A stretch of 64,000 bases of DNA from Hydrocarboniphaga effusa AP103 (lineage in GTDB: Bacteria; Pseudomonadota; Gammaproteobacteria; Nevskiales; Nevskiaceae), in the NCBI RefSeq assembly GCF_000271305.1, contig NZ_AKGD01000004.1:372001-436000 (forward strand), given 5' to 3'. Within the stretch, counting starts at the first letter, position 1; the number at the start of each line of letters is the position of its first letter. The notes beneath the pieces are model-generated. The model did no database searches and had not been told where the DNA came from. It saw only the letters and a program-made list of their open reading frames with translations. The translations under genes and the position numbers were made by a program. Below are positions 51,752 to 63,198 of this stretch, piece after piece.

Positions 51752-53073
51752 GCTCCCTCCCCGATCGCGAGCGCCGCGAGCGGCAGTTTCAAAGTCACCG
51801 AAGCACCGCCGCCGATCAGGTTCTCCGCGCTCACGCTGCCGCCGAACTTGCGTGCGACGTTGACGACCAGGAACAGCCCGAGCCCGCCGCCGGGACGGCC
51901 CTTGGTCGACTGATACGGCTTGCCGATCTGCGGAATCATCCACGACGGAAAGCCCGGCCCGCGATCGCGCACGACCAGGCACAGCGCATCGTCGTAGCTG
52001 CGCGTGATCTCGAGGCCGACCCAGGCCGGCGACACTTCGAGCGCGTTGTCGAGCACGTTGCAGATCACCTTCTTGAGCGCCGGATCGGAGACCACGGGCA
52101 GGTCGTCGCGCAGCTCGTTTTCGGGGTCGAACTCATAGCGCATGTCGACCACCGGCCGCGTACTGCGCCACTCGTCGACGAGCTCATCGAAGAAACCCGC
52201 GAGCGTGGTGACCGAAGGCGATTCGCCGCGCGCCTCGCCGGCCGACAGCAGGATGCCGGTCAGAATGGTCTTGCAACGCTGCACCTCGACCTGCATGTCG
52301 TCGATCTCCTGCAGCAGTTCGGGGTCGCGCGCGAACACCGGCATGCGCTTCCAGTCGCCGAGGATCACCGACAGCGTCGCGAGCGGCGTGCCGAGCTCGT
52401 GCGCCGCCCCCGAGGCGAGCAAGCCCATGCGCACGATGTGATCTTCCTCGGCCGCGCGCTGGCGCAGATCCGCCAGGCGCTCGTCGCGACGCCGCAGGAT
52501 GCGGTTGATGCGCGTCATGAACAGCACCACGAGCGCCGCGTCGAGCACGAAGCAGATCAGCATGCCGAGCACGTGCAACTCGAACAGCGCATCGGGATCG
52601 GACGACGGCAGCTGCAGCGGCACGTAGTAGCGCATCAAGGCGGCGAAGCAGCAGCCGGTCACGATCACCAGCACGCAGGCGGCCCAGGTTTCGAGCAGCA
52701 CCGCGGCGAGCGTCACCTGCAGCAGGTACAGGAACACGAACGGGTTGGTCGCACCGCCGCTCAGATACAGCAAGGCGGTCAGCGCGCAGACGTCCATCAG
52801 CAGGCCGCGCGTGAGTCCGCCGTTGCTGACTTCGCCGTGCTCGCGCGGACGGAACAGGCTGAACAGGTTCAACACGACGAGAAAGCCGACGACGGCCGAC
52901 ATCGGCAGCAGCGGCAGCTCGATGTCGTAGACCAGCGTGGCGTAGGCGATCGTCACGATCTGCCCGACCACCGCGATCCAGCGCAGCTGGACCAGCTGCA
53001 TCATGTTCTGCTGGCCGACCGTCTCGCGCGTGGAGGCGATCAGCGAGCTGCGGGTGGCGGCCGGGGAAGACAT
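51748..53073 (-). CDS. RegB/PrrB-type redox sensor kinase
   Basis: This 441-residue kinase has six membrane helices in residues about 25-200, including the quinone-site motif GGATNPFVF (GGxxNPF of RegB), then the phospho-acceptor region LASGAAHELGTPLATL and an ATPase domain (NVLDNALEVSP, GGGLGLFLVVNVARKFGG). In RegB the motif lets the membrane ubiquinone pool control kinase activity. I chose ATG 53073; a TTG 39 bases upstream is possible. The gene precedes regA in a two-gene operon and lies next to the PQQ-dehydrogenase and cyo genes. Confidence 0.92.
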   Translation of the reverse strand: MSSPAATRSSLIASTRETVGQQNMMQLVQLRWIAVVGQIVTIAYATLVYDIELPLLPMSAVVGFLVVLNLFSLFRPREHGEVSNGGLTRGLLMDVCALTALLYLSGGATNPFVFLYLLQVTLAAVLLETWAACVLVIVTGCCFAALMRYYVPLQLPSSDPDALFELHVLGMLICFVLDAALVVLFMTRINRILRRRDERLADLRQRAAEEDHIVRMGLLASGAAHELGTPLATLSVILGDWKRMPVFARDPELLQEIDDMQVEVQRCKTILTGILLSAGEARGESPSVTTLAGFFDELVDEWRSTRPVVDMRYEFDPENELRDDLPVVSDPALKKVICNVLDNALEVSPAWVGLEITRSYDDALCLVVRDRGPGFPSWMIPQIGKPYQSTKGRPGGGLGLFLVVNVARKFGGSVSAENLIGGGASVTLKLPLAALAIGEGA

Positions 53074-53172
53074 CGGCGCATTGTAGGCGCTTCGGCTCCA
53101 GGGCCGCCGCAACGCTTCCTTGCCCGCGCAGCGTCGACTTTCGGAGCCTTTCGGAGCCGGATCGCCGGGACT

Positions 53173-55119
<1,947 letters not shown>

Positions 55120-55174
55120 GCTCTGCGCTCCGGCATTGCGATCTCGATCGCGTGAAGCAAATGTTCCATTTTTG

Positions 55175-57196
<2,022 letters not shown>

Positions 57197-57287
57197 CGAA
57201 TTCTCCTCCGGGCCGATTCGAGTCGGCCTCTATGGTGGTTTGTCAGCTGTAGCGGCCCCGCGTTCCAAGCCAGCGCACTGCGACAAC

Positions 57288-57303
57288 TGTTCCATTTTTC
57301 GTA
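57288..57303. promoter_or_regulatory. TGTTCC motif upstream of activator 2
   Basis: TGTTCCATTTTTCGTA lies 92 bp upstream of the second activator start and matches the copy near 55162. The pair of identical-spacing motifs in front of the two activator genes suggests a shared regulator. Confidence 0.4.
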
Positions 57304-57407
57304 TTCGCTCCTCCAATGCGCATCAAGCATGCCAGGCAGGCTCGGACCGGCGGCGGCGCCTTCGGTCCGGTTGCCGGAGCTGCCTTCGGGTCAGCGCCCG
57401 GACCTGC

Positions 57408-57454
57408 GGAAACAATCGCTTCAACTCTGGAAAGCAGCTGAAACATTTGTTTCA
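57408..57454 (+). promoter_or_regulatory. Candidate upstream activator sequences for the PQQ-dehydrogenase operon
   Basis: A perfect palindrome TGAAACA-TT-TGTTTCA lies at 57439-57454. An imperfect relative GGAAACAATCGCTTCA lies at 57408-57423. Their starts are 31 bp apart, about three helical turns, and they sit 145-190 bp upstream of the -24 element, the usual distance for a sigma-54 enhancer. Confidence 0.6.
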
Positions 57455-57596
57455 CAACTCGCGTTCGGGGGCGCCCAGGCGAGCGCTTCGAGGGACCGGA
57501 AAAGCCACCCGGCGAAACCGCGAAACACTCGCAAGCTTCTGTCTTAATTAAAGAAAAAACCCACCCCACGATAGCGGTCCACCGGCCCGCCGATGC

Positions 57597-57612
57597 TTGG
57601 CACAGAGGCTGC
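57597..57612 (+). promoter_or_regulatory. Sigma-54 (-24/-12) promoter
   Basis: TTGGCACAGAGGCTGC has GG at 57599-57600 and GC at 57611-57612 with exactly the 12-bp offset of the consensus TGGCAC-N5-TTGC; eight of the ten key bases match. Transcription would start near 57624, leaving a leader of about 105 nt before the dehydrogenase gene. Two sigma-54 activator genes lie directly upstream. Confidence 0.72.
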
Positions 57613-57730
57613 GCCCAGCGCCGGCGAGTCCGTGGGACGGTCACTGGCAAACGGCGAATACCGACACGTAGATGCGGCCGCGCTCATCGGGCTTTTTCCC
57701 AGTATGGGTTCAAATCAGGAGGAGAACAGA

Positions 57731-59731
57731 ATGAGACATGTCACGGGCGTGGGGCGCCCAAAATTCTTCAATCGCACGGTGGTCGCCAGCCTCGGCCTGT
57801 TGCTGGGCTCGAGCAGCCTGCCCGCGGCGCTCGCGGCGGCAACCGTCGGCGACTGGCCGGAGTACATGAGCGACAAGGCGGCTTCCAACTACGAAGCCGG
57901 TGACAAGGTCACGCTGAAGTCGGTGAAGTCGATGAAGGTGGCCTGGCGCGTCGACCTGCCCGGCAACGACATTCCGGAGGAGAACCCGGAGCTGCGCACC
58001 TGGGTCAACGAATCCACGCCGATCGCGATCGGCGGCATCCTCTACGCCGCCTCGCCGCTCAACATCGTCTCGGCGATCGACGGCGCCAGCGGCAAGACCC
58101 TGTGGACCTACGATCCGAAGGCCTACGTCGACGGCACCGCTCCCAATCTCGGCTTCATCAGCCGCGGCGTGGGCTACTGGAAGAAAGGGGAGCAGGAACG
58201 TCTGTTCGTCGGCACCGGCGATGCCTACCTGATCGCGCTCGACGCCAAGACCGGCAAGCCGGTCGACAGCTGGGGCGACCATGGCCGCGTCGATCTGACC
58301 AAGGGCCTGCGTCGTCCGGTGGATCGCTCGCTGGTGGCCTCGACCTCGGCGCCGCTGATCTGCAATGGCCAGGTGATCCCGACCATGGCGGTGCTGGATT
58401 CCTTCGCGGTCGGGCGTCCGCCGCTCAAGTACCACCCTCCGGGCGATGTGCGCGGCTTCGACGCGGAGACCGGAAAGCAGTCGTGGATCTTCCATGCGCC
58501 GCCGCAAGCCGGCGAGCCGGGCAACGAAACCTGGGAGAACCAGTCCTGGAAGACCGCCGGCGGCATGAACATGTGGTCCCGGCCGAGCTGCGACGAGGAA
58601 CTGGGCCTGGTGTACCTGCCGATCTCGACGCCCGACAACGACTTCTTCGGCGGCTGGCGCAAGGGCGATGGCCTGTATGGCGACTCGCTGGTCGCGGTCA
58701 ACGCCAAGACCGGTGAACGGGCCTGGCATTTCCAGATCGTGCATCACGGCCTCTGGGACTATGACCTGCCGACGGCGCCGAACCTGATGGACCTGACCGT
58801 CAAGGGCAAGAAGATCAAGGCGGCGGTGCAGATCACCAAGCAGGGCTTCATCTACGCCTTCGACCGCAGCAACGGCCAGCCGATCTGGCCGATCGAGGAG
58901 CGCCCGGTTCCGCCGTCGCCCATTGCGAGCGAACACGCCGCGCCGACGCAGCCCTTCCCCACCTGGCCATTGCCGTTCGTGCAGCAAGGCGCGAACGAAG
59001 ACGACTTGATCGATCTCACGCCGGAGCTCAAGGAGCAGGCGAAGAAGATTTTCGCCCGCTACAACACCGGCCCCTTGTTCACGCCGCCCACGGCCGACAA
59101 GTCCGGCACGCTGCAAGTCCCCGGCGTCCTCGGCGGCGCCAGCTGGGTCGGCGCGGCACACAACCCGAACACGAACGTGTTGTACGTGCCATCGTTCACG
59201 ATCCCGTTCGGCATCAAGCTCAAGAAGGAAACCTCGGGCGTGTACGAGTACACCGGCACCTGGTCGGGTGTCGGCGGTCCGCAGGGATTGCCGCTGTTCA
59301 AGCCGCCGTTTTCCGCGGTGACGGCCTACGACATGGATACGGGCAAACAGCTGTGGCGCATTCCGGCCGGCCGTGGCCCGGTCGATTCGCCCGCGCTGCA
59401 TGGCTTGAAGGTGGATCGTCTCGGCGTGCCGCGCCAGAGCCACATCCTGCTCACCGACAAAGTGCTGTTCATCGCGCCGGAAGGCACCAACAGCGTCATC
59501 GGCCTGTCGTCGCGCGGCAATGCGCTGATCACGCAGGCCACGCTCAACGAGCCGGAGCCGTTCCTCTATGCGCATGACGCCAAGACCGGTGCGCTGGTCA
59601 GCGAACTCAAGCTGCCCGGCGCCGCCATGGGCCAGCTGATGACCTATCGCTCGGGCGGCAAGCAGTTCCTGGTGGTGCCGATCGGCGGCGCCGGGCTGCC
59701 GTCGCAGCTGGTCGCGGTATCGATCGACTAA
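57731..59731 (+). CDS. Periplasmic PQQ-dependent dehydrogenase
   Basis: This quinoprotein of 666 residues starts at ATG 57731 behind AGGAGGAGAACAGA. It has a signal peptide ending near PAALAA and an eight-bladed PQQ propeller with tryptophan-docking repeats (GDWPEYMSDKAASNY, DGASGKTLWTYDP, DAKTGKPVDSWGD, NAKTGERAWHF, DMDTGKQLWRIPAG). The segment HHGLWDYDLPTAPNL matches the glucose/quinate-dehydrogenase type of PQQ enzyme, but there is no N-terminal membrane domain, and the vicinal cysteine pair of methanol dehydrogenases is absent. It probably oxidises an alcohol, polyol or aldose and passes electrons to the cytochrome c encoded next. The substrate is unknown. No pqq biosynthesis gene is in the window. 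Confidence 0.93.
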   Translation: MRHVTGVGRPKFFNRTVVASLGLLLGSSSLPAALAAATVGDWPEYMSDKAASNYEAGDKVTLKSVKSMKVAWRVDLPGNDIPEENPELRTWVNESTPIAIGGILYAASPLNIVSAIDGASGKTLWTYDPKAYVDGTAPNLGFISRGVGYWKKGEQERLFVGTGDAYLIALDAKTGKPVDSWGDHGRVDLTKGLRRPVDRSLVASTSAPLICNGQVIPTMAVLDSFAVGRPPLKYHPPGDVRGFDAETGKQSWIFHAPPQAGEPGNETWENQSWKTAGGMNMWSRPSCDEELGLVYLPISTPDNDFFGGWRKGDGLYGDSLVAVNAKTGERAWHFQIVHHGLWDYDLPTAPNLMDLTVKGKKIKAAVQITKQGFIYAFDRSNGQPIWPIEERPVPPSPIASEHAAPTQPFPTWPLPFVQQGANEDDLIDLTPELKEQAKKIFARYNTGPLFTPPTADKSGTLQVPGVLGGASWVGAAHNPNTNVLYVPSFTIPFGIKLKKETSGVYEYTGTWSGVGGPQGLPLFKPPFSAVTAYDMDTGKQLWRIPAGRGPVDSPALHGLKVDRLGVPRQSHILLTDKVLFIAPEGTNSVIGLSSRGNALITQATLNEPEPFLYAHDAKTGALVSELKLPGAAMGQLMTYRSGGKQFLVVPIGGAGLPSQLVAVSID

Positions 59732-59740
59732 AACCGCGTC

Positions 59741-59777
59741 CCCGTGGTCCGGCGCAGGCATCGCGCCGGACCACGGG
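59741..59777 (+). other. Perfect 15-bp intercistronic hairpin
   Basis: CCCGTGGTCCGGCGC (59741-59755) pairs exactly with 59763-59777 around a 7-base loop, ten bases after the dehydrogenase stop. No T-run follows directly, so it is more likely an mRNA-stabilising or processing hairpin that separates the highly needed dehydrogenase message from the downstream genes than a full terminator. Confidence 0.75.
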
Positions 59778-59821
59778 CCAGGCGTGCGCCAATTTTTCAA
59801 AGAAAGACGGAACAACCCGAA

Positions 59822-60205
59822 ATGAAAACGCGACTGTTGCTGCTTGCCGTGCTCAGCCTGGCCAGCGGCGCTCTACGAGCCGGTGGCTCACCGCCGCCGT
59901 CGGACGATCAGGCGGTGCTGGGCGCAGCCGATGTGGATCTCAAGGACGAGGCCCGCATCGGGCGCGGCAAGAGCACCTTCAACGAAAGTTGCGCCGCGTT
60001 CTGCCACGGACAGGAGCCGCCGCTGTTCGTCGGCCGCAAAGGGCTCGATCCCGACTACGTCTACCAGACCATCAAGGAGGGCGGCCGCGGTGCAACGCCG
60101 ATGCCGCCCTGGGGCAACGTGTTCACGCCCGACGAGATTTGGGATCTGGTGGCCTACGTCGAGTTCATGGGCACGCTGCCGCCGCTGACGGCCACCAGCA
60201 AGTAG
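59822..60205 (+). CDS. Small periplasmic cytochrome c with CX3CH heme motif
   Basis: This 127-residue class I-like cytochrome has a signal peptide (cleavage near ALRA), mature about 107 residues. The heme-attachment motif is Cys57-Ala-Ala-Phe-Cys61-His62, that is CX3CH instead of CX2CH; the codons TGC GCC GCG TTC TGC CAC leave no doubt. The distal ligand is probably Met94 in GATPMPPWG, and a C-terminal helix (FTPDEIWDLVAYVEFM) completes the fold. It is the likely electron acceptor of the PQQ enzyme. Whether the standard Ccm machinery handles the motif needs checking. Confidence 0.9.
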   Translation: MKTRLLLLAVLSLASGALRAGGSPPPSDDQAVLGAADVDLKDEARIGRGKSTFNESCAAFCHGQEPPLFVGRKGLDPDYVYQTIKEGGRGATPMPPWGNVFTPDEIWDLVAYVEFMGTLPPLTATSK

Positions 60206-60209
60206 GCAA

Positions 60210-60229
60210 CGCCCGCCTCGCGGCGGGCG
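60210..60229 (+). other. GC-rich hairpin after the cytochrome gene
   Basis: CGCCCGCC (60210-60217) pairs exactly with GGCGGGCG (60222-60229) around TCGC, five bases after the stop. It lacks a T-run. It may protect the upstream mRNA or slow transcription before the outer-membrane protein gene. Confidence 0.65.
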
Positions 60230-60358
60230 CTTGATAACCGGGATTCATCGCAGCGCGGGCGCTCGCAAGCCTCCGTGCAGGGGGCGCTTTGCCCGCGAAC
60301 CGCTGATCGAACCCGCATCGCTTTACTGACAAACCACGATGCAAGAGGAGAAAAGACA

Positions 60359-61228
60359 ATGAAGAAAACTAGCAATTTCGGCGGTAAACCGGGGAAATTC
60401 CACTACGCGGCCGCGTCGGTGCTGGCGATGTTCGGCCTGACCACGCAGCCCGCGCAGGCGCAGGTGACGCTCGACGTGATCGGCCCGCACGAATACGAGC
60501 TGCCGGTGGGCTTCAAGCCCTTCAACGTGTTCGTGCAGTACGCCGCGTTCAACGACAGCGACACGGCTTACGACGACGGCGGCCACAAGGTGGACGTCGG
60601 CAATACCCAGACGCTGGTCGGCTTGTCCAAGTACGTCCGCTTCTGGACGCCGGAATCGCATCCGGGCATCGGCGTGGCGTACGAGATCATCGTGCCGGAG
60701 ATCAGCGTGCGCTCCACCGACGGCTCCGGCGGATATGTCGGCGGCATCGGCGATCCGCTGACCGGGCCGGCGGTGTGGTTCAAGCCGGCCGACGGGGTGA
60801 CGCTCGGGCTGCAATCGTTCTTCCAGATTCCGATCGGCGCAACCGACGTCAGCGACCGCAAGTGGAAGAACCTGTCGAGCCTGTTCTGGGATTGGCGTGC
60901 CACCGACAGCCTGGGCATCACCGGCAACCTGGGCGTGGTCTGGCAGGGCGAGAACGCGGCGGGCTTCACGCCGGGGCTGACTTATCACATGAATCATCGC
61001 CTGGGTTTTCGGCTCGGCAAACTGGTCGAGCCCTTTCTCGGCGCGGACGCCGAAACCACCGAAGCACACGACGGCGCGCCAAAAGCCTGGGCGGTCGACG
61101 GCGGAATCGGCGTGATGCTGCACACCTTCGCCAACCAGTCGATCACGCTGCGTTACTCCAGCACCTTCGACGCACGGAACCATGCGGACAACGACAGCGT
61201 GAACGTCAAGTACGCCTACGTCTGGTAA
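60359..61228 (+). CDS. Outer-membrane beta-barrel protein, MetA/phenol-degradation transporter-like
   Basis: The 289-residue precursor starts at ATG 60359 behind GAGGAG and has a signal peptide ending near PAQAQ. The mature part is a run of alternating amphipathic strands ending in an aromatic residue (VNVKYAYVW), as an outer-membrane barrel should. Features such as GIGDPLTGPAVWFKP and TPGLTYHMNHRLGF match the family often called MetA-pathway of phenol degradation, whose members accompany catabolic operons and may admit hydrophobic substrates. It is the last gene of the PQQ operon. Confidence 0.82.
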   Translation: MKKTSNFGGKPGKFHYAAASVLAMFGLTTQPAQAQVTLDVIGPHEYELPVGFKPFNVFVQYAAFNDSDTAYDDGGHKVDVGNTQTLVGLSKYVRFWTPESHPGIGVAYEIIVPEISVRSTDGSGGYVGGIGDPLTGPAVWFKPADGVTLGLQSFFQIPIGATDVSDRKWKNLSSLFWDWRATDSLGITGNLGVVWQGENAAGFTPGLTYHMNHRLGFRLGKLVEPFLGADAETTEAHDGAPKAWAVDGGIGVMLHTFANQSITLRYSSTFDARNHADNDSVNVKYAYVW

Positions 61229-61277
61229 CGGCCTGCGAAACCGGCCTCGGCGTTTGACCGCCCAGTCGGGCGCTTGC

Positions 61278-61308
61278 GCTCCGGATTGCCTCGGTCCGGA
61301 GCCCTTTT
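61278..61308 (+). terminator. Rho-independent terminator of the PQQ operon
   Basis: GCTCCGGA (61278-61285) pairs with TCCGGAGC (61295-61302) and is followed by CCTTTT. It lies 50 bp after the outer-membrane protein stop and would end the operon before the convergent SURF1 gene. Confidence 0.8.
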
Positions 61309-61380
61309 CTGCGTGCAGTTCGGGCTACGGCCGTAACGGCTCGGCCTGTCGAGATTCCGCCTGCACGCGTCTTTTTTCGG

Positions 61381-62133
61381 CTATCGGATGCGACGCTCGC
61401 GTCGCCAGACGATGACGCCAGCGCCGATCACCATCAGCGCGAGCGAAAACCAGGTGATCGCGTAGACCAGATGGCTGTTGTGGAACTTCACGATCGTGAG
61501 CCCGCCGACCGGCCAGCCGCCCGCGTTGGGGCTTGCATCCGCATCGATGAAATACGGCGCGACTTGTTGCGCCGGCAGTTCACGAGCTGCGGCAATTGCG
61601 GCGACGTCGCGTGAGTACCAGCGATCGGCCGCCGCATCGTTGTCACGCAGGAATCCACCCCCCGGCTCGCTCAGGCGCAGCAGGCCGGTGACGACGGTCG
61701 TGCCACTCACCTGCCCTTGCGGGCGCGTCGCCGGATCGTGCCGATCGGCTTCGACGAAGCCTCGGTTGATGAGCAGGTAATGGCCATCCGTCGTGCGCAG
61801 GGGCGTGAGCACCCAGAAGCCCGGACCGCGCTCGGTCACGGCTTGCACGAGTGCCTCGCGCTCATGCAGGAACTCACCGGTGATGCGCACCGCGCGGTAT
61901 TCGTCGTGCGCCGCATCGACGCGAGCCCACGCCGATGCGTCAGGCGGCGCGACCGGCTCCGCGTGCACGCGCGCCTCGACGCGTTCGATCAGATCGAGCT
62001 TCCAGAACAGCCGCTGGACCTGCCAGCTTCCGAGCGCGACGAAGCCGGCGAACAGTGCACCGCCGATCACCAGCAAAAAGGCCAGCACCGCGTTCGAGCG
62101 CGGTGCTGGCCTGGCTTCCAGCGTTTCGGACAA
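61381..62133 (-). CDS. SURF1-family oxidase assembly protein
   Basis: This SURF1/Shy1-type protein has two membrane helices, one at each end (AVLAFLLVIGGALFAGFVAL and VYAITWFSLALMVIGAGVIV), enclosing a periplasmic domain with the conserved GSWQVQRL, YRAVRITGEF, LLINRGFV and GLLRLSEPGG. SURF1 proteins help insert heme into heme-copper oxidases. The start is uncertain: ATG 62229 would overlap cyoD by 73 bases, while TTG 62133 is 24 bases after the cyoD stop and leaves all family sequence intact, so I use it. It is the last gene of the cyo operon seen here. Confidence 0.88.
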   Translation of the reverse strand: MSETLEARPAPRSNAVLAFLLVIGGALFAGFVALGSWQVQRLFWKLDLIERVEARVHAEPVAPPDASAWARVDAAHDEYRAVRITGEFLHEREALVQAVTERGPGFWVLTPLRTTDGHYLLINRGFVEADRHDPATRPQGQVSGTTVVTGLLRLSEPGGGFLRDNDAAADRWYSRDVAAIAAARELPAQQVAPYFIDADASPNAGGWPVGGLTIVKFHNSHLVYAITWFSLALMVIGAGVIVWRRERRIR

Positions 62134-62156
62134 GGCCGACTCCGAAGCCGCGGCGG

Positions 62157-62567
62157 CTACGGAACGTTGCGCATTTCGTGCGCGGACATCGACGGCATCA
62201 TGTTGGCATTCATGTGATACATGACCCACAGCGAGCCGCTCAGCGTGATCACCACGAGCACCAGCGTGAAGATCAGCGCGAGCATGTTCCAGCCGCTCTC
62301 GGAACTGGTGTTCATGTGCAGGAAGTAGATCATGTGCACGACGATCTGCACGGCGCCGAACGCGAGGATGATCAGCGTCGTGGCGTTCTTGTTCGGCAGC
62401 ACGTCGCCCATGACGAGCCAGAACGGAATCGCAGTCAGGATCACCGACAGCACGAAACCGATCGTGTAGCTCTTCAGCGAGCCGTGCGCGGCTCCACCGT
62501 GGCCATGACCGTGGTCGTGGCTATGGACGTTGGGAGTGTCGTGATCGTGAGTGTGTGCGGCGCTCAT
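62157..62567 (-). CDS. cyoD: Cytochrome bo3 ubiquinol oxidase subunit IV
   Basis: This 136-residue subunit has three membrane helices typical of CyoD ([56 protein letters not shown]). The N-terminal 30 residues are unusually rich in histidine ([17 protein letters not shown]) and could bind copper or zinc. It overlaps cyoC by four bases. Confidence 0.94.
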   Translation of the reverse strand: MSAAHTHDHDTPNVHSHDHGHGHGGAAHGSLKSYTIGFVLSVILTAIPFWLVMGDVLPNKNATTLIILAFGAVQIVVHMIYFLHMNTSSESGWNMLALIFTLVLVVITLSGSLWVMYHMNANMMPSMSAHEMRNVP

Positions 62568-63187
62568 CGCAGCGCTCCCATCAGATAGACGAAGGTGAAG
62601 ACGCCGATCCAGACGACGTCGAGGAAGTGCCAGAACAGCGACAAACAGCTCAGGCGGCGCTGATTGGCCTCGGTCAGGCCCCGCTTGCCCACCTGCACCA
62701 TCAGCGTGATGAGCCAGATGATGCCGAAAGTGACGTGCAGACCGTGGGTGCCGACCAGCGTGAAGAAGGCCGACAGAAACGCGCTGCGCTGCGGGCCGGC
62801 GCCTTCGTGGATCAGGTGATGGAACTCGTAGAGTTCGAGCCCGATGAAGGCCGCGCCGAACGCTCCGGTGATCGCGAGCCAGCCGAGCACCGCGCCCTTG
62901 CGACCGCGCACCATCTCCAGCATCGCGAAGCCGTAGGTGATCGACGACAGCAGCAGCATCGAGGTGTTGACCGCCACCAGCGGCAGGTCGAACAGCTCCT
63001 TCGGCCCCGGGCCCGCGGCGTAGTTGCCACCGACCACACCGTACATCGCGAACAGCACCGCGAACACCAGGCAGTCGCTCATCAAATAGAGCCAGAAGCC
63101 CAGCATCGTGCCGTTTTCGACGTGATGCTCTTCGGTCTCGTAGAAAACCGGTGCGCCGTCGGCGCTCATCGTTTGAGTTTGTCCCAT
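62564..63187 (-). CDS. cyoC: Cytochrome bo3 ubiquinol oxidase subunit III
   Basis: This 207-residue subunit has five membrane helices of the CyoC/CtaE family ([60 protein letters not shown]). I chose ATG 63187, 11 bases after the cyoB stop; the open frame reaches a TTG at 63202 that overlaps cyoB. Confidence 0.95.
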   Translation of the reverse strand: MGQTQTMSADGAPVFYETEEHHVENGTMLGFWLYLMSDCLVFAVLFAMYGVVGGNYAAGPGPKELFDLPLVAVNTSMLLLSSITYGFAMLEMVRGRKGAVLGWLAITGAFGAAFIGLELYEFHHLIHEGAGPQRSAFLSAFFTLVGTHGLHVTFGIIWLITLMVQVGKRGLTEANQRRLSCLSLFWHFLDVVWIGVFTFVYLMGALR

Positions 63188-63198
63188 GTCTTTAGCTC

